From the NCBI GenBank assembly GCA_019454045.1, contig SKCR01021131.1:1-64000 (forward strand): 64,000 bases of DNA, given 5' to 3'. Position numbers and translations under genes: made by a program. Under the pieces are notes generated by a model. It did no database searches, had not been told where the DNA came from, and saw only the letters and a program-made list of their open reading frames with translations. This stretch comes from Zanthoxylum bungeanum. Taxonomy: Eukaryota; Streptophyta; Magnoliopsida; Sapindales; Rutaceae. This document shows, piece after piece, positions 43,251 through 57,041 of this stretch. The number at the start of each line of letters is the position of its first letter. The stretch's first letter is position 1.

Positions 43251-45577
43251 TGTTTTAAACGCTAATCTTTCAGTTATCTTGATTCCAATAGTCCAACTAT
43301 CCAATCAACAATTTCGGGTACAATCGAATATAATGATTTCTATAGTCTAACTATATAATCAATTACTATTGATTGGTTAAATTCAAATATATTGATTACT
43401 ATAATCCAATATATAACTATAAATGAAGTAGTTTGAATACAGTCCAACTGTTTAATTAAAACAACAATTGAATATTAGTCCAACTAATATATTTATATTT
43501 AAATAATGACGAAAAATGAAATAAGCGCTTATTGGCAGGTATCTAAATGAAATTGTAAATTTAATACTTGCCTCCCACTATTTTTCGGCGAGCCTCTAAC
43601 CCTCTGTGGAGTACTCGGGAAACATAGTTTCCTAGTGGGCTAGGATCCCGTTAAATAACACACAACCTTGACTTTGGCCAACAAGCTGTATGATATTTAA
43701 CTAGGTAGATCTCTAAGATCAATTGGATCTCATCCAATTCCTAGATCCAGTAGGTGGACCTCCAAGTCCGAAACATATATCCAATATATGTCAATATATC
43801 TGATATATTCCCTAACCTTTTTCCTCTGAATCAACTAAGCCTTGGCTTTGGCTCAACAAGCTTAATGAAACCAGTTAAGTGTGACTCATTGACAGTGGGA
43901 AAGCTTCGTAATCGAGGCCGATGAACAAGAAGTGACCTTGACTTTGGCCAACAAATCACAACTTGCCCAAGGCGTGCGATATGGAACAAAGCTTTCATGA
44001 TTCAAACACATCCGCGATGGACATGATCTTGACTTTGGCCAACAAACCAATGTCAATCTTGGATCTTGAGAAAAAAACCATTCAATGGAAGGAAAATGCT
44101 TAATATGAAATGAGGGTTTTTATCGCGATTTGGCAACCAATTTATTATCTTTGATTAGGTCTCATCATACACCCTAAAGCATGCATTCTAAAAGCATAAT
44201 AAGGCGCGATAAATAAAATAATAATGATATTCGGATGGATATATAACAAATTGTTCTAGAACAAATCTCTCATTTTCCTCTCTCCCGCTAGCACTATTCT
44301 AACTTCTACCCAATTACATAATACTTCTAAGAAACCTCATTTACATTGAGGGGAATTGGTGAGAAGAGAATTACAAAGAGTCGAGAGATAAAGGTTGGAC
44401 ACACATGTCCAATTTAATAAATTCTAAATTTATTACAATAATTTCCAAAATTGCCCTCACCCATCTAATATTCATCTGATATGCATTATTCATACAATAC
44501 ATCCATGTATTCACACAAAGCATGTTATTCAATCAATCTAATCTAATTAATTAATCTTTGAATTAAGTGATCATCCAATGTTCAAACAACGATTTGATTT
44601 GCGCGAGTCCAACTCGTTTGAGAATAAGTACTCTAAGTGCGTATTCTTGAATTATATCGAACTATAATTTTAAATCCAATTTATTTTGTATTCAATACTA
44701 ATTATTTATTTAATTCCAAATTAAATAATACACTTTATTAATGTGCCTTTTAGACTTAGATTCTAAATCTAATCTTAATGGGTCTCAAAGCCTAATTAAC
44801 ATCCAATGTCAATTTAATTAAAGTCCAATGGGCTTTCAATTAATTTATTAAGGCATGGACTTTAGCAACCAAAGCCCAATAAGGAATCACCATTTGCCAT
44901 AAAATTAATTTTGGCCCATTAGGCCCAATTAAATTTTAAAAGGCCCATTTATTATATTTGGACTTTATGGAAATGATTTTAGGCCCAATTGGATCCAACC
45001 AATTATCCTAAACCAAATTTGGCACAACCAAGCCCATTAAGCCCAAATACAACAACATTAGCCCAATTCAAAATTAAAGGCTAATTTATTTAATCACAAT
45101 ATTCCAAATATCACAATTATTTATTAAAGTGTATTAGCCATAAGTAATTAGTTAAATTAATATTTCCAAAACACCAATTACACTAATTAATCATGCTTTA
45201 ATTAATCAACTTATGTCCAACACAAACTGAAGCAAAATCAATCCCAACATGCTTCCAATAGCTCACAGCAATATGGATATTTCTTCATCAATTTCGATTT
45301 CAATCCAATTAAATCACAAATCAATATATCCAAGCATTTTAAACACATCCAATGGCCTAAAATCAAAATCACCATGAGCTACAAAGGGTCAATGCATTCG
45401 GCCAAGCCCTCAAATTTGGGGAAAATTAATCCAATCAATTTTTCATAAATTTAATCATGCATAACTCTTAGTTATCATTATCTAAGCATACTTAAACACT
45501 CAATTTGATTAAATCAAGCTCCAAGCAAAAATACCAAAATTCAGTATATAAACCCTAGTACATTTCATGCTTAAATT
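43251..45577 (-). other. Copia B upstream gag/leader region, heavily decayed
   Basis: AT-rich, with repeated GACTTTGGCCAACAA units near 43670-44050 and several GGCCCA motifs near 44760-45070. No intact coding frame is seen. Confidence 0.45.
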
Positions 45578-45591
45578 GGGTTCTGATACCA
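45578..45591 (-). other. Primer binding site, tRNA-Met type (Copia B)
   Basis: The minus strand reads TGGTATCAGAACCC two bases after the 5' LTR, matching the initiator tRNA-Met complement used by most plant Copia elements. Confidence 0.85.
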
Positions 45592-45593
45592 AT

Positions 45594-47538
45594 TGTTGGG
45601 TTCTCTAAGAACTAGCCAAGGATCTAATAAGCATAAAATGTGTGTGAATAAACTATGTAAGATTGTGGAAAAAATACTTACATAGATCGGCAAGGTAGGA
45701 TGTGTATGGTTCAAAATTTTTGCTCATTTGAGGTTGCTCCAAGCTCCTCTTTGATTGTATGTTGAGCTCTAAGCTTTGGTGAATGAATTCCAAACTCATG
45801 GGAGTAGTTTCTCTATCACCTTTGTATAATTCTTTGTGTGCTAGCACTTGAGAATTTTTGCAACAAAATTCCTCAAATGTTCTTATCACTCTCGGCAAAG
45901 TGAGAAGCAATGAGAGAGGGAGAGAGTCACGGTTTTGCAAGGGAAAAAGAGAGAAAATGTGTTGTGTTTACTTGTTTTAATTTTCAAAAAAATTAAAAGA
46001 CATCTACCAAATCCAAGTTTTGGTAAAAGTCTATCACAAATTATGGTAATATGTTTAACAAGTTAACTTCAAAAAATCTCTACTAACTTCCATCAAACAA
46101 AAGCTAAGTATTTGATTAATGATGTGACTTATTGTGGGCCCCACTTTAATTCAAAATCCGAGTGGGCCCGCAAACACATTCCGGACTCGGGTTCGTTAAT
46201 TCCGAATTAATGAATTTTCCGTTGCGACTTAATTAAATCAAATTTAATTAAATAATAATGCCTAGCAAAATTACTTTTAAAGTCGCTCGCGAATTAATTC
46301 TAAATTAATTTGTTCGCCCGAATTAAAATCCAATTTTAATTCCGTTACGAAATCTAATTTCATTTAATATATCGAATATATTATTTTAATCGATTAATTC
46401 TGAATTAATTGTTCTCTCTTTTATTTGAATTTTATCCCAGATAAATTCTCGTTGTAATTAATCCCAGATTAATTTTCTCTCTCTTCTAATTAATCCTAGA
46501 TTAATTATGTTCGAGTCATACGTCATTGGTGAATCTTCGGGAAGCGACCATGAGATCCCTTGATATGTTGGCAGTAAATCCGGTTATCAGACTATCCGAA
46601 TATGTGTGTACCCCATACCATATTTTTACCGATTTACAAGACATGGTTGGCTTCTAGCAAAGCACCGTGCCTACCCAATTCTCCAGAAATATTCTATTAA
46701 GGAATATGTAATCTATGTCAGACGTAGTATTGCGTATTCTGATCCAGTATCGATATCACATGCTAGGCCTAGGGCTGGAATTGTGTATGCCCCGTATGAA
46801 GCATATATCGGATCTCTGGTAACTAGTCTTTATAATCGGATAATCATGACCTAGTCATATTATCCCGATGACCGCAGTACTTAAGAGTACTAGTTCCGTA
46901 TCCTGCGTGATCATCATCTCCATATGACTGGAGTGATACTTCCATCTTGACATCACACCCAATACACTACGATTCTCAGTATACCCTGAAGAGGCGTACA
47001 TAGAACCTGTTAAAGCTCCGGACGACCAAAACCAAAGTATACTAATTATTGCAAGTATTAGCGATGCAAGTCTCGGGTTAAGACCAAATACACCTACCCT
47101 GATTCGGATTCCCATAGACACATAGTCATACTACCAATGGGATTCCGAGGGGTCTATCCAGAGGGAAGCTGTTCCCGTACCATCGGTAAACACAACCTCC
47201 TATCACACTTGCATAAATATCCAATACTTAAATATATGAGAACTATGTCGTTATGCTCCCACAACGATCACAAGTGCAATACTAGTCTATTCCGCATTAT
47301 CGATGTCCAGTCTCGATAATACTACGACTAGGGATATTTAATGATTAAACCTTAGTGGATTAATATTGTCTCATATCTTATTAATCCGGTACTAATCATA
47401 TGGACTTTTATCATTTATATATCTTGGTAATCTAATTACAAATGATAAAAGAGTAATTTCCTTTGTCACATAGTTTATTTGTACAACAACATCATGTTCT
47501 GTACAAATAGTGATGTTATGGGTCATAATTGTCCAACA
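45594..47538 (-). repeat. 5' LTR of Copia B (1945 bp)
   Basis: Plus-strand reading TGTTGGGTTCTCTAAGAACT...TTGTCCAACA. Next to it are the primer site on one side and the target duplication ATCGG (47539-47543) on the other. Confidence 0.85.
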
Positions 47539-48475
47539 ATCGGTGCCCCGCGCAATGGAAGTGGGTCTAACCCGTGGATATCTAACATTGGTGTATTTTT
47601 AAAATTAATAAAATACAATATTATATTTTTCAAGTATTTAGGGAAAAACCAAAATAAATCTGGATCCGGAAAAATTAATCGAGATAAAAACCGGAAAATT
47701 CAAACCAATTCAGACCCGTGCGCACCTAGTGCGCTTGCAGCGTTGACTGCATGTAGCAGCAACGCTGCTGGGCAGCGTTGCAGCGCCAAAACTGGCGCTG
47801 CAACGTTTCCCTCTCTAGAAGACTGGAACACTTTTTTTAAAAAAAAAAATTTAAAACCTTAAACAATTTTAAAATCGCCCAAAATAATTTTAATTTCAAA
47901 ACCAACCACAACAAATATTATGAAATAAACATATATGTATTCTAAAAATATATACGCATTTCTTTGAATCACATTACAACCCAAAAAAGAATCCCACAAT
48001 GAAATGACTCATGAACAATTCTAGGTCACTCAAATGTGGTCAAGTGATTCTAGAATGGTAGCCATAACTCTAAGCTTTAATCTAGAGTTTCAAACTCTAA
48101 TTTTATGTCTATGTCTAACATAAATATTTTGACCCAATTATCAAGCATATTGTGTTTATACTTCTAAGGCATCCTAACACAATTTATTAGCCTTATTTCA
48201 ACATTAAGTTATGTGATCATGCATCCAATACATAAAAGAACATAACTTAAGAGAAGTTCAAACTTACCTAGCAAGCTTGATGTAAAGATTCAATCTTCTT
48301 CTTTTTGTTTAAATGATAGGAGAACCTCCAAGGTTTGCAAGCTTCACTCAAAGATCCAATCTTGATTCCAATGTTATCAAGCTTCAATCCAAGATCCAAT
48401 ATTGATTTCTCCTAGATGAAATATTGTAGAGACCTCACAAGCTTCTCTAAACACTTCTCTAACTTAGGCTAATTT
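47539..48475 (-). repeat. Older Copia-like LTR debris, including a GC-rich hairpin
   Basis: 47539-47820 resembles the foldback LTR at 5463-5934 in the other orientation (CGGTGCCCCGCGC, AGTGCGCTTGCAGCGTTGACT). It contains a perfect 12-bp hairpin CGTTGCAGCGCC / GGCGCTGCAACG at 47776-47805. The remainder to 48475 is AT-rich with direct repeats of AAGATCCAATCTTGAT-type units near 48280-48410. Confidence 0.5.
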
Positions 48476-51400
48476 TGTTAGGGTTGGTGCTCGAAGTGCC
48501 AATCCGGATCGTATTTATGTCTGATTCATGAATATGAACAATTCATTTTTTTCCATAATATTACTTATTTATGGAAGTACTTCTTGCTTTTATATACATA
48601 TTTGATCTAATTACGATTAGATTGGAACTAAATATGGTTTAGTGATAATATATTTTGTAGTGCGTAATTACAAAGTAGTTTGTAATTGACATTGGGAAGT
48701 GTCACTACTATAAGTATATTATCAAATAAAGTTCTTGGTCAATATTTACTAACACAGGTCAGTTAGTAAAATCCCTTGAGACCAGTACATGTCGTATATC
48801 GAGACTTGGTCCGATGGTTTATCCCAATGAATAATGAGTCTTGGGAGACTCATATAGACGTGTAGGTGTTTATTTGATAAACATTGAACGACTCACCGAA
48901 TATTTCCTAATAGATGGTACACCAACGTCAATATGAATATTCTCGAGTCGAGTAATAGAGTGGTCCTTCGACTAGAGATACCACTGTGGATATATGAGAT
49001 ATCCTTCACACTTTGATGGCAGTCATGTCACCGATCTATTTAGATCAGACCTCCGCATGTTCGTTGGGTGTTGACTGTTGCTCATGATATCCTGTGAGTA
49101 ACATATAGAATCCATCAGTCCTGTGTACAAGGCATATGTATCATATACGTATTTGCGATCTAGTAAATCCATGGCCATGGTATATTTCGGAAGCTAGTTC
49201 CGAGTGTTATTTAGAGATCGTAAATTTAAAAGTCGACTATATTATACCTTAGGGATTTGACATTTTTATCTATATCCCCGGTATAATATTGATAGCTTGT
49301 GATGAAGGGATTATACGTATGCAATGACCTCGACTTGCATAATTTAGCGAGATTATCTACGGTCGTCATAATTCATGAGTGGGTGATGAGTGGTAAATCT
49401 ATCACTATTTCCCACTCATTTAACCTAATATTTTGTATAGTTTCTTGAGTTTTGTGAATATTTTGATGTGTTTTGTGTTATTTTGTAGATAAATAAAGTT
49501 TCAGGACATTCTGGAGGTGATTTGGAGCAAAACAGTGAAAATTGGAAAAATGACATTTTCGTAATTTTGGGCGCGTCGCGACGCCTAATGTGCACCGGGT
49601 CATGCTAACGTGCGCCGGGTCAATGGGTCAGAATTTGAAGTTTGACTTTGCTAACGTGTGTCGTGCCACGTGTCATCATCACAAGCGATCTGCTAACGTG
49701 CGCCGCATGCCACGTGTCAAAAATTAAACGAGCCGACATTAGCCAGCTGCCTTGCCACATGTCACCTTATCTCTCCAGCCGCCATGCCACGTGTCAGATA
49801 AGATGCGAAGCAACGAATCAGAGACTGCCACGTCGTCGCGCCGCGCCAAGGCTTGCACGGCTCGACGCGCACCTCTTACTCGAGCCTATAAATTCGGCTC
49901 GAATTTTCATTTTCAAATATACCATTCTCTCTCACTTCTTTGATGCAAAATGGGAGTTTCTCTCTCTAGTTTCTTTTAGTTTTTAGTTTGTAAATAGTTT
50001 TAATTACGTTCTGTAATAATAGTAATTTACTTTCTTACTTTTTACAGTTTTTACTATTTACCATGATGAGGTAACTTCCCCAGCTATGGTGAAAGGTAAT
50101 TCTTTTATTGTTACTATTTAGATTAATCTCCCTTAAAAATAATATATTCACTATTTAAAATATTGACTTAAAAAGGATACCGCTAGATTGGTCGGCTGGT
50201 AATTCATTTTAATCTGGTTTAAACCTGACTAATCATGGATACCGCCAGATTGGTCGGTTGGTAATTAAATTTTCTTACCGCCTATATGGCAGGTTTATTT
50301 TGGTTTCACCTTTATGGCTGGTTGGACTTAATTTGACTTAATCAGGTTACCGCCTATATGGCTGGTTGGAAAAATAATCACAAGTTAATATATTATATTA
50401 AGGGAGATATCTAAATAGTAAACAGTAAAAGTTGATCATTTTACCTTAGCATTTTATTTTATTTTACTTTTCAGCTTTTACTTTATGTCTTTTACTTTTC
50501 AGCATTTTTACTTATTGTCTTTTACTTTTAAGTTTTTACTAGCCCTAGTTATGTGTTAGTTATCTAGGGGTTGAGATGAATTCTAATATCACCGGTTTAT
50601 AAGGTGTTATTTTATAGTTTGGGTAATTTAAAGGTTTACGTATTAAGTCTTAAGCTTAATGCTCCTTGTTGTCTGATCACCAATAAGATTGATGTGGTAA
50701 ATCTAAAATGAACTAGACATAGGGATTTTAGGTTTCAGCCTTAAACTTTAGCCCACGATCTTCCTTGAGGATAGATAACTCTTTAATAGATTTCCTTACA
50801 GGATAGACATATACCTGTCGGGCGGGGTAGCCATAATTGGAACTTAAACTTAATGAATCCAGATTATTTTGTTGAAATAGACATATGGTTCAATTGGGTT
50901 AAACTGGGTATTTGCGTCTGACCATCGACAGAGGCTTTTGCATAATTTCGTGTTCCAGGTTAGTAAACTGATTTATTAACAAACATAAAATAATCACTTC
51001 ATCTTTTAAAAGATATTAGAATGATTCACAACCCTAGATCTTTGTGTCTTTTGTTATTTTCCTTAGTATTTTCTTTTGTCTTTTTATTTATTTATTTATT
51101 TATTTAGCAAATCTACAATCAACCAAATCAATCAAGCAATCATTCTCTTCTCCCTCAATTAGATATCTGTAAATAAATAGATTCAATAATTAATAACAAC
51201 AGTAGGAATTAAGTCCTCGTGGGATCGATATTTTTATACTACTTGAATGATATGTACGCTTGCGTTATACGTGTGTGTTTACGCCGTCAGTGGGTGAATT
51301 ATGGACACGAAATTGGATTCCGTGATGGATAAACCTAAACTTAGAGAGTCCCACAATATGAAGTGTACTCGTTGAACACTTGGGCAACACGTTATGAATA

Positions 51401-52870
51401 ATATAGATTATTCATAATACTTCACCGGATTAAATGAGTTAATTCGAATCGTTTAAACGGTTAAACGAAAATGCATGCATTAAAGGTATTTCGGTCAATT
51501 AATAATTAATGTGTATTTATATTTGATACAAAATTTTATTTGATACATATTAATTAATTGTCAAATAAGATTTTGACACATGCCATTAATATATGTATTT
51601 GTTATTTAAGGTAAATAAAAATACATATATAATAATAATCACATTAATTAATTATTTAGGTATTTAAATGTTAAATATCTAGATAATTAAATTATTTCAA
51701 TATTACATAAATGTTATGCGATATGTTTGATTATTATTGGTTAAATGTGGCATGATTTTATTAAGCTTAAAGTTTACAAATTAGATTTATTTACTTAAAG
51801 TTTATTATTATTTAATTAGATTAAATTGTACAAATGACCATTTTGCCCCTCAAAGTCGGTCAAGGCTTATTTTTTAAGTTGAAAATTTTGTTTTCTCCTT
51901 TCATGAGAAGCCATGGCCGAATACCTCCATAAAGAAAAGCTCCCAAAATTTTCTTGAAGAGTCAAGGAAGAAAGTGAAGAAATTCAAGAAAAAGTTTAAG
52001 GAAATTAGGAGATTTGGAGGTAATCTTCATAACTCTTAAACTTAGAAAGTTTGTTTCTTGTTCTTCAGCATCTAGACAAGTTCTAGGGTTTCTTCCTTTA
52101 TTATATATTTTGGGGGTTTTGATTTAGTGGATGGATTTGGAGGCTTAATGCATGTGTGAAGTTAGATTGGATAATATTGGTGTAATATTAGTTCAATTTA
52201 TCATTTGATGACTTGTTGCCATTCTAGAGTGTTATGACCACTCTTGTAACTCCTAGAATTATTCTTGAGTTCTTTATTTGTGGTGACTTTGGTTGATGTA
52301 AATACTAATATGATTAATGTTGAGAAAATTGGATTTAAAGCATGAAAAATGATATTTTTGGTTACCAAATCAGATCTAGAATTTTGGTGACTTTGGTGAT
52401 GAAAAGTATGTTGTATAAATGTATTGGATGTGTTTTGGGCATTGGAACAATTGCCGGAAATTATTTCGGAGTTGAAATATGTGAAAACGGCGAAAAATGA
52501 CGTTACCGGGTGAGTTTCGGACTTACCGGGTGTCCGTTGTCCAAACAGTGAATTGTCACTATTTGGGAAGCCCAATGAACTGCCCAAGCACTATTGGATC
52601 TGACATGGGTAGCCCCCGTGTGTATTGGTTGGTCGGTTCGGACAAAAACGTGTTTATGTCATTTTGGGGAAAAATATTTTCGTAAAAGTTTCGCAATGTT
52701 TCTAACCTATTTATGTCATTATTTGATATCGAATAAATATTTTTAGGTGAAATATGAATGAATTATTCATATTGGATATTGAATAATTTATTTGGTAATT
52801 TTAAAAGTTTTAAAGTTGCGATTTCGCCCGAACCGCGAGCTTCCGCTGCTCCCGCGCTAAAACCCCAACA
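48476..52870 (+). repeat. Solo Copia-type LTR, interrupted by a Gypsy solo LTR
   Basis: Starts TGTTAGGGTTGGTGCTCG and ends CGCTAAAACCCCAACA. Removing the nested LTR and one target repeat leaves about 2.48 kb. The flanks AATTT and AAATT agree at four of five positions. No internal domain follows. The body is similar in layout to the opposite-strand LTR at 52871-54379 (TGTTGGAGTTGGTGCTTGG). Confidence 0.6.
49384..51289 (+). mobile_element. Solo Gypsy LTR (1906 bp) with target repeat GTGGG
   Basis: The LTR begins TGATGAGTGGTAAATC and ends TACGCCGTCA. GTGGG lies directly before (49379-49383) and after (51290-51294). It is the same family as the array LTRs, including CACGTG sites (49670-49800), a TATA box in GCCTATAAATTCGG near 49884, and the GGCGGT minisatellite in the opposite orientation. 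Formed by recombination between the two LTRs of one element. Confidence 0.9.
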
Positions 52871-54379
52871 AAATTCTCTAAGAATTTATTTGTACTTCGC
52901 TTTCTCAAGCTTTTGCTTTGCTTAATTAAAACCTTACTAAATCTTGCTATTTATAGCAAAACTTAAATAATTTTTAATTAATAAAAGTTATAATCAACTT
53001 TTAGGTGGGCTTAATCTAATTTATCCAAATATGTATAATTAAGTGTGACTAATTTCCATTATTTACCACTTTGATTTAATCCAATTAAATCAAGCCAAGG
53101 ATTAGGAAATGGATTAGTTCAATGTTTGCCACTTTGATTCAATCCAATTAAATTAAGCCAAAATCACATATTATTACATACTTACAATTAACATAATATC
53201 CTCAAATGATAGAGATAATTATGATTTTACAATTAAGCATTTGTGTAATTATTGAATTAATCCAATTGGCTCAAAGTAAATAATCAATGTTATCCAATAA
53301 CACTTGATTATCTTAGTTGATAATTATAATATCGAATATTATCTTTTATCAAAATTAATCGGCTACCCAAGTGCTCAACGAGTACACTTCATATGGAGAC
53401 TCTCTAAGTTCAGACACGTTCGTCATATAACCCTAGCTAATATGTACGCAATTCGGCCACCTCCGAATCCGTGAAGAACACGAATGAACTTTCTGAACTA
53501 TACAAGTTGAGGTCATCACATATGTTTAACAATTCTTCCGTCGTAGGCTATTCGAGTTGTGCTTAGGAAACATAGAATACACCGTAAAATTTCCAAAGGC
53601 GCACATCTCATGTCGACATGTCCACGATTCTTCACAACTGATGCGATCCACCCTAAGTGATCGGCTTTGGCCAAAGTCTTAAGAATCGTGACTTACTCAT
53701 ATGGATACCTAAACCCATTTATGGTACACATACGGGCCGACGGATCCTATCTTGATTCGCACTTGATTACTGAGTGCATCGGTCCACACCCAACGAACAT
53801 CTAGAGGCCAGACCATGAAAGGTTTCTGACATACATGACATCAAAGTATAGAGGATCTCACACAAAATCAATGATACCCTATAGTCAAAGGATAACATAT
53901 GCTACTCGAATCGAGGAGATTCCTATTGACGATGGTGTGTACTTCCAACTATTATGAATCACATGTGAGTCATTCAGTATTCGGTCTAACCAATACCCAC
54001 ATATCTATACGAGCTTCCAAAGCTCATGGTACATCGGGTTAAACCATTGGAACTCTAATTCCAATATACGATATGTGCTAGTCTTATAGGTTATAGGAAT
54101 TCGACCGTATTCCAAATGACTAGGAATATATATTATACTTTAAGAATAATTTATAATAAAATACTTATCTCAATGTCGGACCACCTAGTGTCCAATATTA
54201 CTACATGACTATTCTAAGGTCGATGTCATTCTTAACATATTTATACATCAATCTAATATGCATAATGAGAATACCATTAATAAGGTTTGAAATGAAAATG
54301 TAGTTATTTTATTAATAAATAATAAAATATAAAGTACTATACATTATACGGATTGACGCTCCAAGCACCAACTCCAACA
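52871..54379 (-). repeat. Copia-like LTR fragment, minus strand
   Basis: The minus strand starts TGTTGGAGTTGGTGCTTGG at 54379 and shares motifs (ACACCCAACGAACAT, ATACGATATGT) with the plus-strand LTR at 48476. Its other end is unclear; it may continue on the far side of the nested solo LTR. Confidence 0.5.
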
Positions 54380-54970
54380 AATGTATTGTATTACTTGATC
54401 ACCAGTAGGATAGGTGTGGTAAACCCTAATGAACTTGGAAAATGGAGTTTTGGTTTGGCTTTGGGAATTGATGACACATGATTTTATTCATAGAATCGAT
54501 TTCCCTTCAAAATAAGAATATACATGTAGGGATATGTGATCATAATTAGAACCTGATCGTAATGAGTTTGGCTTATATTAATTATCACATGAATATAGGT
54601 AATTGAACTATTTTGAGAGTTTCTACTTGACCATCGAAAGAGACTTGTAGATAACTTCGTATTCTAGGTTAATAATTGATGATTGTTGATCAGTTATAAA
54701 GAGATGAGAAAGATGTAAAGAAATATTATGAGGAAGTTGTTACCCTAAATTCTTATTACCTTGCTACTTTCGCTTGTTTATTATTTACTTTATTTTTACT
54801 TTAATTTATTAGTTAATATCTCTTTCTTCATAATCGTTAGTATAAATAGGGTTAGAGCTGATAAAACTTTAGTATTCAACATTACTAATAATTTATCGTG
54901 AGATCGATATCTTTTTATATTACTTGTACAATACATTCACTTGTGTGCTATACAAAATCACTATCAAACA
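54380..54970 (+). repeat. Old, diverged Gypsy LTR 3' part
   Basis: TTGACCATCGAAAGAGACTT, AACTTCGTATTCTAGGTTAA and GTGAGATCGATATCTTTTTA follow the order of the R/U5 half of the Gypsy LTRs in this window but with many differences, so this is an older insertion. Confidence 0.6.
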
Positions 54971-55288
54971 GCTTCGCCAAAAGCTCCCCCACGCACAACC
55001 ATCGGAAATAGCATTATCAAAACAGTTCTCATGCAATCACAGAATAATAAAAGGTTTGAGATGTTAATTTTTGTGCATTTTCAATTCAATAATAATATGA
55101 ATTATCATTAAATTATCATTTATCATTTATTTATTTTTGGAAATTATTTATGCATCACTAAGGAATTCTGTCCACATCACTACATTTCATAGCCTTTATA
55201 TTTTATATTAAGGAGCCACTATCATTTAATGATTTGACAAGAATACTTTTTGGATGTCATCATTCACTTGACACCGTTAACAGAAAAG
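54971..55288. other. Intergenic, no gene seen
   Basis: AT-rich, nothing recognised; the last 8 bp (CAGAAAAG, 55281-55288) are the left target duplication of the following MITE. Confidence 0.4.
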
Positions 55289-55857
55289 TAGAGGTGACAA
55301 AACGAATTAATGAATCAAATTCGTGTCGAATACTAAACGAATCGAATCATAATGTACTAAATTCGAATTCGATTCGTTTATTAAACGAATCCTGATATTA
55401 GATTCAGATTCGATTTCTTTAATAAACGAATATTCGTATTCAATTCGTTTACATAAAATTAAATGAATCGAATCGAATTTAGTATTAATTTAATAAATGA
55501 ATATTCGCATTTGATTCGTTTACAAAAAATTAAACGAATCGAATTTTGTATTGATTTAATAAATAAATATTCGTAATCGATTTGTTATTCGTTTAATCAA
55601 AATTAAATACAAAATATTAGTTTATTTTTAGGGTATAAGTAGTTAATTACTAAAATAATCTTCCTATTAAATACTTTTATTCAAAAAATTTAAGGGTAAA
55701 TTTGCAATATAATTAAACAGATACTAAACGAATTGAATTCAGATTCTATTCGTTTATGATCACATTTATTAAATAATCCATTTTTCAAGCTCATATTCGC
55801 TTTAAAGCGAATCGAATCGAACAAATAAACGAATCTTGACCCAAATTATCACCCCTA
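55289..55857. mobile_element. hAT-type MITE (569 bp)
   Basis: The left end TAGAGGTGACAAAACGA and the reverse complement of the right end TAGGGGTGATAATTTGG form imperfect terminal repeats of the TAGGGGTG type seen in plant hAT elements. The flanking 8-bp repeats CAGAAAAG and CGGAAAAG differ at one base, and 8 bp is the hAT target size. The interior is built of AAACGAATCGAATC repeats. No transposase. Confidence 0.8.
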
Positions 55858-55864
55858 CGGAAAA

Positions 55865-56075
55865 GTGACTTATTGATACAAAACACAAATATAAATGGTG
55901 GATTGTCATTATCGGAAATCTATAGTGGCTACATGTATTTTCCTCAAACCTGAGGTGGTGTAGAGATAATTATAAGTGACTCGTTGATACAAAACACAAA
56001 TCATAAATGATGCAGTATCATTATAAAAAATCTACGGTGGCTATATATATTTTCCAGACGGTGCGGAGATAATTT
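55865..56075. repeat. Diverged tandem duplication (~105-110 bp x 2)
   Basis: Two units each begin GTGACT(T/C)(A/G)TTGATACAAAACAC and end with TGGTGTAGAGATAATT or CGGTGCGGAGATAATT. A related stretch is seen at about 3600-3780. No coding content. Confidence 0.6.
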
Positions 56076-57041
56076 CCCTTTTATTAATTGCAGTAATGAC
56101 TACTAATATGCTTGAGAGCACAACGTGTCTTGACTATTTTACCATCAATCTTTTTCCCTTTTGCCGTCCGGTTGCTCTTTGCCTGTTATTTTACATTATT
56201 TTCAATTTTAAAAAATATATTTATGGTAATTTAAATTGATGAAGATAACGTTTTCAGATAAAAATTGCTTTAATAATATTTTTATAAAATTACTTTATAA
56301 ATGTCTTTATAGGAAAATACTCTCACAAAACTCCATAACTAAAAATGAAAATTATCATAGGTCTCTTTATAGTTTTATTTATCATAAAAATATAATAATT
56401 TTCATAATAATTTTTTTAAAAGTTTAGATGGGATGAGAAATCTCACCTATTAAATATAAATTCTTATCGATATACTTATTGAATCAAGGTGAACAGGGAT
56501 GTAAAATACATTCTCTAGTTGAATTGCGTTCGAAACACGAGAATGAGAGAAGCTGTGATCAACACTTCACCAAAAATTAGTCAATAACTCTAGGATTTTT
56601 TTTTTTTAAAAAAAATATATTTTTTTTCAACTTATAAATCTATACAAGAGATGTGGAGTTTCAATTCTCATAGCATAGACTCCGAAATTATGGAAGAGTC
56701 ATAAAATATTTAGAAAAAATATTTCTTAAAAAAATATTTCTTATTTTCTTATTGTTGATAGTTGATGAGATATAAGATTTAATTGGAAATAGTTAATAAA
56801 TAATGGAGAAAATTGAATATTGGCAAGTTATATGATGAAAGGTGATATTAGACTCTTAATTACTATAATATCAAAATGTAGGGTCCTGGGTGATAAAACA
56901 CTTTATGCGATAAAACAACCCGGGACTGATCCGTTTTAAACCAGGAACGACGTCGTCAAGTCCGCAGAACGAAACGAAACTGAACCCAAAACTCCATTAA
57001 AGCAAGCTCTCTCAGTTTCTCAAATTATCTCATACTGAAAC
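56076..57041 (+). promoter_or_regulatory. Upstream region and 5' UTR of the C53 gene
   Basis: The first 800 bp are AT-rich without ORFs of note. The ~150 bp before the ATG contain a palindromic ACGACGTCGT (about 56948-56957), an ACGT-core site of the kind bound by bZIP factors. No clear TATA box at the expected distance. Any stress regulation is inference. Confidence 0.4.

Larger units (their letters stand above)
37488..47538 (-). mobile_element. Ty1/Copia retrotransposon B, full structure, coding regions decayed
   Basis: Both LTRs, the tRNA-Met primer site, polypurine tract and 5-bp target repeats are visible. On the minus strand the internal region (45593-39735) shows gag with an HWKRDC zinc-knuckle remnant near 42700, integrase fragments (about 41600-42000), and RT with HPDGFVVPKYANKVCKL, NRSIYGLKQAL and LYIDDILF near 40520-40780. 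The integrase-before-RT order is Copia. Many stops and frameshifts make it inactive. The LTRs (about 1950 bp) are long for Copia. Confidence 0.85.

Noticed and set aside
47479..47862. 127-codon plus-strand frame ending in alanine/serine-rich sequence
   Set aside because: It crosses the Copia B LTR end, the target duplication and a GC-rich hairpin, so it cannot be one gene.
52201..52587. 128-codon minus-strand frame
   Set aside because: It lies in the Copia-type solo LTR and lacks any family signature.
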